Assembly (NCBI RefSeq): GCF_910592395.1
Contig: NC_088318.1
Location: 14,260,349 to 14,324,348, forward strand
From: Lineus longissimus
Lineage: Eukaryota > Nemertea > Pilidiophora > Heteronemertea > Lineidae
Direction of reading: 5' to 3'
DNA: 64,000 nt
Shown: in pieces, positions 1 through 11,886 of the stretch
Layout: the number at the start of each line of letters is the position of its first letter
How positions within the stretch are numbered: position 1 is the stretch's first letter
Program-made: the position numbers and the translations under genes
The notes under the pieces: model-generated
Told to the model about the DNA's origin: nothing
The model's database searches: none
What the model saw: the letters and a program-made list of their open reading frames with translations, nothing else

Positions 1-3000
1 GGTTACCCATGGATCATGTTGGCACCACAGTACCTACCGAAAAATGCGACCAATCAGGAACGTTGGCAACTACGACAATTCTTCACAAAATTGGGCATCC
101 TTGACTTCCTTTCCACAAAAAAGGTCAAACATACATTCACGGCAGCGGAACTTGAAAAATCATCTTGGTCATCGTACAAAGCTGGTTTGGAGGAACACAG
201 GGGGCCGTTTGTGATCGAAGATCACGTCTGCCAGGAGTTTTCAACGCTGATCAAGAACACGTCACAGAAGGAACACTTCACGCAGATGAAGGAGCTTTGT
301 CACTTGATGGAGAAACACCACGAACGGTTCACGGCCAAGTTTCTGTTGACCCAGATTTGCGACATGGATGGCAAGACGTTAAAAACGGACGTCAAGACGA
401 CGTTTGGTATGGAAGTGACGGAAGCTGCATGGTTGCCAGGGAAGGAGAACAACTACTCGAACATTTTCGGCAGCATACGCTTTTGTGAGAACTGGAAGCT
501 ATACAAGGGATGCGATTTGTACCTGCGTACTCCTGTAATAGAGAAGTGTCTGGCAAATCTTGTTGCGTATTTGGAAGCAAATATCCCACCCGACGGAAAC
601 ATGGTCGAACTGTTGAAAATTTGCGCAAATCTTGAGATCGACGACATCAGGAAGTTCCTCTTGGATTGGTGCTCCCGTTCTAGCGCGACTGATACGGAGC
701 CCAAGACGTTTGTGACATCTTTGTCGCATATGTGCGGATTGTATCACTACCTCCAAGACAACATGCCACGAAAGATGCTCGTAGACCTTCTCACTGTACA
801 CCCCTGCATCTTCGTCCCGGAGAAACCCTCGAGTGACCACTCAGAAGTGATTGTAGGCAATTTCCTCCATGCGAAGGAAGTCTGCTGGGTTGACCCGTCC
901 GGTCTGTTCAGCAAATACCACGCGGGCTTAATGGCGAAGCAGAACTTCCAAATTCCGTACACACTATCACGGCTCTACGTAGGATTACAAGAACTGTTCA
1001 CGCAGTCAGCGCAAGTGCAAATGTGGCCCGAATTAGACTGTTACATTCAACTGATCGAGTACATCACCCAAGTCAATTTCACTCCGATATCTGTCGCCGA
1101 TGAAATCTTGCAAGTCTTTGAGGTCATCGGGCAAATGGTGATGGGGCTACCAGATAACGTCAAAGAAGCTAAGGGCAGTATCCTCCAGATGAAATTTCAG
1201 AAGATGCGCGTTATCCCGACGAAGGAGAATGCTTGGGTTTCACTGAGTCAGACGCCAATGATTCCCGACAGTAAGACACTTGTGAAAATGTTCAGTAACC
1301 AGACGGGTGTTTACATCGTGGATATTGAAGACCTGGAGGAGAGGAATAAGGCTAAGAAAGGTAGGGGTTTGTTTATCTGGCCATCATTGCTGAAATACCG
1401 AGTCTACAGCAACAGGTTTTTATACAAAGACACAAGTGTAAGTGCTTGACATGTACTATTAGTACTAGGTATAAAAGAGAGTTGTAAATCTGAAACCATC
1501 TGAAAATCTCATCATAACATTTGTTTCTTTCAGCGCATACTCTCTACAACCTGGATGACGTCCTTGCCTTCCTGAAGTTGTGCAACGTTCCCACATTCTC
1601 CGAGTGTCTTGAGAAGAGCCTTGTTGTGGAGGATGTTTACGATTGTCCCCAAGTCCAGAAATACATGCACCACTGCGTGTCACTGCTGCAGACGTTCTTG
1701 TACAATAAACATGGCGAGCTGTATGACAGTCTCATTGCTGACAACATGGCGGACAAATTGGCCGAAATGACTTTCTCTGTGGTAAGTTAGAGTTGACTTG
1801 TCAATGACGAGGGCCTGCTTGGAATGACTTTGCCAATCTGACGGTCAGTCGCTCTTTTTAAAAGCTATGGACCCATTATTCACTCACCACTCATCTCTTT
1901 TAGGCCAAGAAACTCGAAGTCGTCCACAAGTTAAAACACCTGCCATCTGCCGTGGCCTCGAGTAGGCCGCCATGTCTGATTGACCAGAGGAAGGGTTTCT
2001 ACGTCACCGAGGAAGCGGTGAATTCGACCTCTGAAATCCTCAAGGTCATTGCAAACTTCTTCAGTCAAGATGATGAAGCCATCAGCAACAGTATCAGGTA
2101 CTGTACAGTTCTCGTCAAAAGTGACCTCTCTTGTCACTAGCGCTGGGCAGTATTCGTTGGGATCCTTAAACCCAAGGTGGGGGAGGATTCACTCAACAAA
2201 CTTAGGAATTCTATCTGCCTCCCATTTTTGGCTTGCAATTGGAGTTAATTTCTGTCAAAGTTGTGGGTCTGTTGGTGCAGTCAAAAGCCCTCATTTGTAG
2301 GGAATTGTATTGCAAACGTTTCAGGTTTGCTATAACTAAACTTACTTAATGGTAGTACAATTTACATTGTGTTTTCCCACCAGGCTGTTCTTGGCCGACG
2401 TCCTTCCGTCTCTCGACTCTGAGAAGCCAGTGCTAGACCAGGATTTCTACTCCATGTTTGGCTTTGATCATCTCCCCGAAGAGGAGAAGCAGTGGTTTGT
2501 GGAACTGCCAGTGGAGCCTGAACCAGAACCAGAACCAGAGCCTGAACTAGAGGAAGATAAATACCGTAAACAGTCATTTTTTAGCAATTATTTTTTTTCA
2601 AAATTTGCAATTATTTACTCAAGAACCTACTCATTTGCAAGAAAGTTTTGACGAGAAATCTCAAAATGATGATAACACTACCATCTAGTATAACTGCAAC
2701 AATTCTCATTTGGAAGTACTAGTCTTGGGTGACTGTGGAAAGTTACCACTCCGTGTCAATGTGTGAATTGTCTTTTCAGCTGATGAACCCATGGATGAGT
2801 ATGCTGCCCCTCTCGAGGGTGGTGATGACTCAGAATATCCGTGGACTGTAAACAATGACGATGGGGAATGTGACCGCACCCGTGCCAGAGACATCCGTGT
2901 AGAGTTGAAAGATTTCGGTGCACCCAAGGGTGGGACACCAGCAGGGCTGCAGTGCTGGCCACCGCTGGGAGTTGATGGTGGTAGGTTTTAATCATTTGAC

Positions 3001-5367
3001 ATGTATCCTTTGGTTTCCTCTGTTACATGTAGGTGATCAACTGTAAGTTTAATTAGGAAATTTTAGGACTGGTGCAAATTGTCATACTAAAATTACTCAT
3101 TTTTGACCATCTTGAAAAAAATCATGTTGTGGTCTTCAGCTAATGTCATTATCACTTGATGATTTCAGATGATGAAGTGCCAGCACCACCAGAAGGCTAT
3201 GACGAGCAAACTCCGCTACCGTACTCAGAACAGGAAGTAAACATGGGCAACAGGAACAAACGGAGAAAGAATTTGAAGGGCGACTGGTACGATAAAAAAC
3301 GTGACAGCCACCGTTACAAATGGCGAGAATTCGAGCAAAATTATGAAAACTTGCCACAGGATGTTTTTAAAGTCTGGGGATGCCGTCCTCCGTGGTATCC
3401 TGATGACATGTCATGGCCGCCAGAAAGGCCGCAGTGGTTGGATCCAAACACCCCCTGGCCACCCCCGAGACCGTATAATCTCGATCCTCATCTCCCCTGG
3501 CCACCACCACACTGGTATGATCCGGAGTTTGGTGAGGAGTTCCCCGTATGGATGGACCCGAGATCGAGATTCCCTCCGCCAAAACGGGAATGGGTCGACC
3601 AGGATCAGAGTGAAAGGCCAAGGAACTGGAACATGGAGGAAGCAGCGAAGTACTGGGCAGACGATAAAAACAATGGTAAACAAGAAACACACTTGTTTTT
3701 TTAACTCTCCTTTCTTCAAATCACCTGCCTTTACTGTATGGCCTTCAGACCCTCGGTCAGTAATAATGGGAAAGATCTTTGTTTTTTATCGCAAACAGAG
3801 AGTCAAACTTCTTGTTCAGCATTCATATTTCACTTGTAGGTCATAAACGTGATGACAAGTATGAAGAAGGTGGTGACGGGTTTGCCCATCCAGGCGGCGG
3901 AGCCCGGGATACACCGTTCGAAGGGGATGGCTATGAAGAAGATAGCGATGACGAGACGACTTATTATGATAGGGAAGGAAATCCTATTTGGAAAGGTAAT
4001 TTTTGCATTTGCTCATTCCATTTAGATTGTGATGACAACTGATGGGCACCAGCCGTCTGCCATCTTTGTTACTTTTCAACCGAGACCACCGTTGTGACCA
4101 CAAACAGTTCTTTCTACGTTCAGTCTTTCTTCTTCAGGTCGTAGGGATAACAAGTCTACGCCGAGAGATGGGGCCAAGAACTTCCAGGATGTTTCTGTGA
4201 GAGAAGGCGAAACGGCCAAAGTCGACATCTCAGAAGATGGGAAAAGGAGGAAAAGCCGAGGTGTACCGCAAAATATCCGCAACTTTGAGAGAATGGGTAG
4301 GTGGAGGTGACATTGATGGCTTGGTTGACCTGCATGAATTATTTAACAGAGATACAAGTTCACTTGTATTCGTGTGATTTCCGGTGTGTTATAAATAAAT
4401 TCATTATTCCACCAGGCCTCGACTGGTAGTAAGAAATGTTGCCATCTCCTTCACAAATGTACTAAACAGTGTTGTTTATCTTATTCTCTTTGTGCATTGA
4501 CTTGCAGAAGGTAATGTATATCACTGTGGATAGAAACACATCACCTTATCACCCCAATCATATTGGTCCACAGTAGGTTGTTCTGGTACAACCTGTGTGG
4601 GATCTTCAACTTGCACTTTTGTTTAGAAAATTTCACTTTTCATCAGATTCAAAGGACTCTAGAGAGCCAGGAATGATGTGCCCTGAGAACTCATCAGGTT
4701 TAATTCGTAGATTCAAATCTCGATTTTCTCTGTGCCAGATTGGAGAGTTGACCAGCAACTACATGAATGCCAGCTGGAGTTTGCTTCTGTTGAGGTTTTT
4801 TTACTTCAAATCTTAATTTCGGCACGGACGACATTTTGCTCTGAAACTTTCCAATATTGCTCTCTGTTTATTCCAGGGAATGTCTCCATTGCCGACGAGA
4901 ATGTTTACGAGTCCCTCACAACTGGTGCCCCCATGTTGCCCGATGAGATCAAACTGGATACGGCAGGAGATCAACCAGATATTGGGCGATTTGGAGAAGA
5001 GGTTGTTCGAAAGTATCTCCAGGGGGCAGCCGTTGACTTCCAAAAGGGTTGTACTGTTATGGATACGATTTGGTGCAACGAAAACACAGAGTCAGGAAAT
5101 CCGTTTGACTTCATTGTGAAATTGGAGGATGATAAAAGTCACAAGATTCATAGCATTTATATTGAAGTCAAAGCTACGATGGCAGATGAGAAAGAGGTTT
5201 TTGAGGTCTCTGGGGCCGAGATTCGCTTCGCGTACGATCATGGACAAAATTATCATGTGTATCGGTTGTTCAATGTGTGTGATCCTGAAAAGGTCAGATT
5301 GAAGAGAATTCAGTATCTGTCTGATAAGATTGAGAAAAAGCAGGTCCGACTTTGTATGATTGTGTAA
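1..5367 (+). CDS. NO VEIN-like protein with C-terminal DUF3883 domain (5'-truncated)
   Basis: The reading frame is open from base 1, so the gene starts outside the window. Exons that keep phase: 1-1435, 1534-1781, 1904-2097, 2384-2565, 2780-2980 (or 2977), 3169-3675, 3840-3995, 4138-4296 and 4877-5367. They sum to 3573 nt, giving 1190 visible residues. The last exon holds a DUF3883/NO VEIN C-terminal domain: RFGEEVVRKYL, then NPFDFIVKL, then IYIEVKAT. The D and E-x-K residues fit a PD-(D/E)XK nuclease-like core. Exon 4 ends in an EPEPEPE run followed by acid residues. Exon 6 has about seven tryptophan/proline repeats (WPPERPQW, WPPPRPYN, WPPPHWYD). In known relatives a GHKL-type ATPase lies at the N-terminus; here that part would be upstream. 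The substrate of animal members is unknown. Family assignment is firm. Junction 1435/1534 uses a GTGTAA donor, chosen because the better GTAAGT two bases on breaks the frame. Confidence 0.8.
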
Positions 5368-5712
5368 AGTCATAACAAAACTGATGTTGCACCCGAGTTA
5401 AAATATCAGAGATTTGGCAAGCAACCCAAAACTCCCGTGTTTTTATTCCAGTCCAAAGTTTTTACATTTTACAAGCCTGAGGTATATTGAAAGAGAAAAA
5501 GCTGTCTACTCTGAAGAGCATGAATTTTATGAGTTCACTGCCATCTTGGATTGTGATGGGCCTTTTATACTCTAATGGTTGCCCCCAAACATGTAGAAAT
5601 TGTTTCCAAATATATGTGACATATTTGTATGAAGTAATAAAGCAGCTATGTGTTTATAAAGCTTTTACTGTTCAAATCGCTCAGACAAACCCTAATCAAG
5701 ACAATGTCCCAG
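5368..5712 (+). other. 3' UTR of the NO VEIN-like gene
   Basis: Sequence between the stop codon and the start of the 80-bp repeat array. It contains AATAAA at 5636-5641, about 270 bases after the stop. No other open frame looks real here. Confidence 0.55.
5636..5641 (+). terminator. polyadenylation signal AATAAA
   Basis: Canonical hexamer about 270 bases after the NO VEIN-like stop codon and about 75 bases before the minisatellite. If it is used, the transcript ends before the array. Confidence 0.5.
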
Positions 5713-7185
5713 CCACAGGATCTTCTTCACTGTAACACTGACCAGAAGGACTGGTTGTGCCAGGAGACAATGTCTCCACTAAGACCATTAGGTCACAGGA
5801 TCGCCTTCACTGTTACATTGGCCAGAAGGACTGGTTGTGCCAGGAGACGATGTCCCCACTAAGACTATTAGGCCACAGGATCACCTTCAATGTTACATTG
5901 ACCAGAAGGACCGGTTGTGTCAGGAGACAATGTCCCCACTAAGACTATTAGATCACAGGATCACCTTCACTGTTACATTGACCAGAAGGACCGGTTGTGT
6001 CAGGAGACAATGTCCCCACTAAGACCATTAGATCACAGGAACGCCTTCACTGTTACATTGACCAGAAGGACCGGTTGTGTCAGGAGACAATGTCCCCACT
6101 AAGACCATTAGGCCACAGGATCACCTTCACTGTTACATTGGCCAGAAGGACTGGTTGTGCCAGGAGACGATGTCCCCACTAAGACCATTAGGCCACCGGA
6201 TCACCTTCACTGTAACATTGACCAGAAGGACCGGTTGTGCCAGGAGACAATGTCCCAACCAAGACCATTAGGCCACCGGATCACCTTCAATGCTACATTG
6301 GCCAGAAGGACTGGTTGTGCCAGGAGATAATGTCCCCACTAAGACCATTAGGCCACAGGATCACCTTCAATGTTACATTGGCCAGAAGGACTGGTTGTGC
6401 CAGGAGATAATGTCCCCACTAAGACCATTAGGCCACAGGATCACCTTCAATGTTACATTGACCAGAAGGACTGGTTGTGCCAGGAGACAATGTCCCCACT
6501 AAGACCATTAGGCCACCGGATCACCTTCACTGTAACATTGACCAGAAGGACTGGTTGTGCCAGGAGACAATGTCCCCACTAAGACCATTAGGCCACAGGA
6601 TCACCTTCACTGTAACATTGACCAGAAGGACCGGTTGTGCCAGGAGACAATGTCCCCACTAAGACCATAAGGCCACAGGATCGCCTTCACTGTAACATTG
6701 GCCAGAAGGACCGGTTGTGCCAGGAGACAATGTCCCCACTAAGACCATAAGGCCACAGGATCGCCTTCACTGTAACATTGGCCAGAAGGACCGGTTGTTC
6801 CAGGAGACAATGTCCCCACTAAGACCATTAGGCCACAGGATCGCCTTCACTGTAACATTGGCCAGAAGGACCGGTTGTGCCAGGAGACAATGTCCCCACT
6901 AAGACCATTAGGCCACAGGATCGCCTTCACTGTAACATTGGCCAGAAGGACCGGTTGTTCCAGGAGACAATGTCCTCGCCAAGACCATGAGATCACAGGA
7001 TCACCTTCACTGTAACATTGACAAGTAACATTGACCATGAGACCACAGGGTCGCCTTCACAGCTGCATTGACCAGAAGGACTGGTTGTGACCAGGATACA
7101 GTTTCTCCACGAGCACAGTGAGTGACGCCCTAGCGCGCTGCCTACACTGTAACATTGACCAGAAGGGCTAGTTGTGCCAGGAGAC
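5713..7185 (+). repeat. 80-bp minisatellite, forward arm (about 16 full units)
   Basis: The unit runs through ACATTGACCAGAAGGACTGG, TTGTGCCAGGAGACAATGTC, CCCACTAAGACCATTAGG and CCACAGGATCACCTTCACTG. The element CAGGAGA recurs every 80 bases from about 5760 to 6960. Units differ at a few positions (ACT/ACC GG, GATCACC/GATCGCC, CAATG/CTGTAAC). From about 7018 the units decay (shortened or degenerate copies to about 7185). As 80 is not a multiple of 3, each unit yields overlapping 61-aa frames in all three phases, which are not taken as genes. Adjacent near-identical units such as 6290 and 6370 show recent unit duplication. Confidence 0.95.
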
Positions 7186-7536
7186 AATGTGTGTGTTCGT
7201 ATTTTACGTAACCATTAATCCTCAGTACTTGTCCCGCGACAAACTTGGCTGCAGGTCTTCGGCGATTCCCCACAACCGTATGCTACCTTTCTTCTCCAGT
7301 TGATCTGCCCATTCATTTCCACGTCTCTACAGTGTTGGCTGGTCTCTGAGGAGTACTCTTGTTTTGAAGAAGACTTCTCATTTCTGATCTATTGTTTCAG
7401 ACGTGGGTTGTAGTGCGGACCGGGAGTTAGACTGGCTGTGACCATTGGTTACACTGTCTCCATTCGTAGGACATCAGTCTCGTCCAATATCAAGTTTAAG
7501 ATAAACTGGGTGTGAGCATAACAATGAAAGCCTCAT
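7186..7536. other. spacer between the inverted minisatellite arms
   Basis: About 350 bases of unique sequence at the centre of the inverted arrangement. No convincing frame, RNA gene or mobile element is visible. In a transcript of the whole region this would be the loop. Confidence 0.7.
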
Positions 7537-8670
7537 GGACTTAGTGGAGACACCGTCTCCTGGCACAACCAGTCCTTCTGGTCAATGTAACAGTGAAGGC
7601 GATCCTGTGGCCTAATGGTCTTAGTGGGGACATTGTCTCCTGACACAAACGGTCCTTCTGGTACGTCAATGTAACAGTGAAGGTGGTCCTGTGGTCTCAT
7701 GGTCTTAGTGGGGACATTGTCTCCTGGCACAACCAGTCCTTCTGGTCAATGTTACAGTGAAGGTGATCCTGTGGCCTAATGGTCTTAGTGGGGACATCGT
7801 CTCCTTGCACAACCGGTCCTTCTGGCCAGTGTAACAGTGAAGGTGATCCGGTGGCCTAATGGTCTCAGTGGGGACATTATCTCCTGGCACAACCAGTCCT
7901 TCTGGCCAGTGTAACAGTGAAGGTGATCCGGTGGCCTAATGGTCTTAGTGGGGACATTGTCTCCTGACACAAACGGTCCTTCTGGTACGTCAATGTAACA
8001 GTGAAAGTGATCCTGTGGCCTAATGGTCTTAGTGGGGACATTGTCTCCTGGCACAACCAGTCCTTCTGGTCAATGTTACAGTGAAGGTGATCCTGTGGCC
8101 TAATGGTCTTAGTGGGGACATTATCTCCTGGCACAACCAGTCCTTCTGGTCAATGTAACAGTGAAGGTGGTCCTGTGGTCTCATGGTCTTAGTGGTGACA
8201 TTGTCTCCTGGCACAACCAGTCCTTCTGGTCAATGTTACAGTGAAGGTCGTCCTGTGGCCTAATGGTCTTATTGGTGACATTGTCTCCTGGCACAACCAG
8301 TCCTTCTGGTCAATGTTACAGTGAAGGCGATCCTGTGGCCTAATGGTCTTAGTGGGGACATTATCTCCTGGCACAACTGGTCCTTCTGGCCAATGTAGCA
8401 TTAAAGGTGATCCGGTGGCCTAATGGTCTTGGTTGGGACATGGTGTCCTGGCACAACCAGTCCTTCTGGTCAATGTAACAGTGAAGGTAGTCCTGTGGCC
8501 TAATGGTCTTAGTGGGGACATTGTCTCCTGGCACAACCAGTCCTTCTGGCCAATGTAACATTGAAGGCGATCCTGTGGCCTAATAGTCTTATTGGGGACA
8601 TTGTCTCCTGGCACAACCGGCCCTTCTTGCCAATGTAACAGTGAAGGTAGTCCTGTGGCCTAATGGTCCT
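7537..8670 (-). repeat. 80-bp minisatellite, inverted arm (about 14 units)
   Basis: Same 80-bp unit as the left arm but reverse-complemented, with GTCTCCTGGCACAACCAGTC recurring about every 80 bases from 7550. Two units, at about 7660 and 7984, carry an extra TACG after CTTCTGG and share the variant GACACAAACGGTCC. They lie 324 bases apart (four units plus four bases), so a four-unit block was probably duplicated. Array ends at about 8670. Confidence 0.95.
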
Positions 8671-11600
8671 ATATTTTCCCATATTTACAAAAAAAATTCT
8701 TAAGACAATGGACTGACATGTCAATTAGTCCCAATTGCCTCACTAGCATAATGGTTCAGAAACCAATATTGTCCAACAGAATGCCTCATGAAGAAACAAC
8801 AAGCACAATATTCACTACATCCAATATTATTTCATCATCTGCAGTACAAAACTAGTTATTAAAACTCTTAAACAGTTGTGTTACAATGTACAGCACCAGT
8901 AGAATCTTTTAAAATCCAAAAAACAATCCAAGTGCACACACAAACTATTTACATGTGCATCAAAATTGGTTCAATTTTATCTAGGCAACAACGTTGGTGC
9001 AAGGTTTTATTTAAATCAGTTAATCTATTCCTCAGCTTCAATTTCTTTAAATCTTTGCTAATTTTAATCTGTTCTAACCACACAAGTGTGCATGCAACAA
9101 ACCCGGAAAGAAAAGGAAGCAGTGGAAATGCGTGAAAGGACTTGCGTTTGAATGCTGACACTGCTTTAGAAGTGTACAACCTGACCAGATAACTGTAAAC
9201 AACACCTAATACTAGAATAAATGCATTAGACTCAAGCGTAGGGGGGTCAGTGCTCAAAATAACCCCCCCAAAAGTGTCTTTTGGAGCATGACACTTGGCC
9301 CAGGACCCTCACTTTTAAAACTCTTTAACTTAGAAATCTGTTACAGGACTCCTGAGATTTTGTCAAGACTTTAGTTTGACTCCCGAGTAAGAAAGTCTAG
9401 CTCGAGCTGCGAGGGGTAAAACTTCTTACAGTACAATGCTATTTAGACGATTTTGGTGCGTCTCTTTCACATAGGCCTATTATATGTAATATAGCCCTTT
9501 TGTACAGGCGCATGGCTACACAGTATCTTTCATAAGTGAAAATCAGCTGGATTATATACAAACCAGGTAAGTTTGATCATATTCTTTAATTCAAATCAAA
9601 TTTTAAATGTGTCACTGTAACTCAGATGCATAAAACCATCAAAAAAGAACACAAACATATTTACATTGATGAAACAAATAAGTTTCGTTGGGTAAAAGCA
9701 GACGACATCTCTTCAAAGGATCAAATATCTTTACGCCGACCACACTGAAATGGACTGGACGACTGAGTGCAAGAACATTTTGAGTTATGAATATGTTTTA
9801 TGGAAATACATTGTACCGGTATGTTAAATGATAACAAATTCTGATATTCTTTGTATCAAGTGTGACCGTATGAAATAGTAAGCACTGTCTAACCGGAACC
9901 CAAAAATCTGCGGCTTAATTTATTCAATACTTCGTTCTTTCTATATATGATGAGCCAACATTAGTAACGTGATTTATTACTAACCAAATGTTATAGTTAT
10001 TACACGCATTAGTGACAATAAAAGCAATAGAGTACATGATACATACCCTAAATGAGATGTTAACAACTACATATTATATGTCTATGTAACAGCAAGAACA
10101 TAAATAAAGTATCATACTTGATAGATCAATGGTTATGGAGATGCAATAACTTACAGGACAGCTGCCTCAGATAAAATGAACACCTTGGGGTAACGCTAGT
10201 ATATAGAGAACTGTAGGTCAGCTGTTGGGAGATCCTTCTCTCTTGAGGACACCTTTGGTCGAATTGAAAGGATATGGCCAATTTGGATCCAAAACGAGTG
10301 TCTCAATCATGCAATAGAGAGGAGAGAAACACTCAAAAAAGATATCAAGCAGCTGAGCCTACTGTACTGAAGCTTGATAGGGGATTACACAAAAGCTATA
10401 ATAAAGTCAAATTATATAGTTATGAGTTTTCCTCATTCCTTAACATGTACACAATGTCCTTAAACATGTACCGGGTATGTACATTTATTCCAGGTTTAAT
10501 TTTTTCCCTAAGAAAGTACAGCTTTTACCAAATTATGAATGTAGAAAAAAGTGCACCGATTTCAACAGCAAAACGGTGAAAAAGTCCCATGAGTAAAAAG
10601 ATGGATGGAATACCACACAAGCATTACAAATTATTTACAAAGCCAAACCATATTTAAGTCACCACTAAGTACATATATAGCACTACAGATAACAAACAAC
10701 TTAATACTACATCTACAATGTAAACTGCGAAAGATGCTGCAATATTCATCTCAAGGTCATACATCTTTATCTGAAGTACATAGGGACATGAGGATAAATC
10801 TTACTACCAAGATTCTTAATGATATCTAATTGATTGATAGGCTACTTTTTGTTTACACTATCAAACGTTTTGAAGTTCCCCATTTCAAGACATGTAATAG
10901 GGAAAGTGAAATCTCGTGATGGGGAAATAGAAGATTCGAATTTTCCCATTACAAGATTTGATTTTTCCCATGAGAAGATTTGAATTTTTCTTATTACAAG
11001 ACTAGTTCTGTACTTGTTAAAGTAAAACACATTTTGCCCAATCAAGAGCTACGCCATTCGGGTCAGCTCTAGCAGTGAGGCAGACGACGATAACCAGATA
11101 CCTTGATAACTCAAGATAGTAAAACAATGTTAACACAACATATATGAATTCAATGAGGCAGTGGTTTAGCTACTTGTACATTCAGAGGAGATATGGATGT
11201 AATCTACATGGCTAACCAATCTACATAGAGAACTAAAACAATCCCAATATACACATATAAAACCAGAGAACACAACACAACATACCCATAACTACTCAAA
11301 GCAGAAAACAATAAAGCCACATTGGCAACAGTAAAACAATGCTAAGAAATTACCTATCAAATCCCCCATACAGCTTCTTCTTTACTGATGCAATTATGTA
11401 GCAAAATTAGAATAACAGTTGATAAACTCCCTCTGTTCTCATTATGTTAACCATTCAATGAGACCATGTTACCCAAAGTAAACTGTGTCTGATTATTTGC
11501 TCGGCCCAGATGATCCCTCAATATTTACCACGATACATTTTGTACTCGATTGTCACAAAATACATGTGTAAATAGAAGTCCAAGTGCCACATACATGTAC

Positions 11601-11886
11601 AGTTGTAATTATACCCTCCATTATTCCCAGATACTGACAGTCAAAGAGGACGTCAACTGTCTCTTTTGACCTGTGGCACAGGACAGACCAAAGCTTGACA
11701 TCAGTGCATGTACCAACAAATATCAACAGGCTGCTGTTGTCTCCCTTCCAATTCCTTTAAAGCTCAATTACACTCAACTGATCAGTTCTTGTAGCAATTT
11801 AAACCTTCAAACCCATTCCAGAACACCGTCCCGATTGTCACTGCTAATGCTGAAATATCTACGGTCAATATTCGGACACCAGCACA
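8671..11886 (-). other. non-coding stretch, probably mostly 3' UTR of the ZNF507-like gene
   Basis: No frame here resembles a protein. The AT-rich sequence follows the stop codon of the minus-strand zinc-finger gene without an obvious boundary. Several TTTATT (AATAAA on the minus strand) occur, for example near 9007, 9916 and 9972, so the 3' end cannot be fixed. A short G/C hairpin (GGGGGGT ... ACCCCCC) lies at about 9240-9270. Confidence 0.4.

Noticed and set aside
4739-4794. Possible extra exon of the NO VEIN-like gene (DWRVDQQLHECQLEF)
   Set aside because: It has an acceptor and a GT, but it exits in phase 0 and would shift the DUF3883 exon out of frame; skipping it keeps phase.
5713-8670. 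CRISPR-like regular spacing
   Set aside because: The whole 80-bp unit is repeated with no unique spacers, and the genome is animal.
5757-8724. About twenty overlapping open frames of 60-89 codons (CARRQCPH-type endings)
   Set aside because: They are the three-frame readings of the 80-bp repeat, recur every unit and have no start or splice context.
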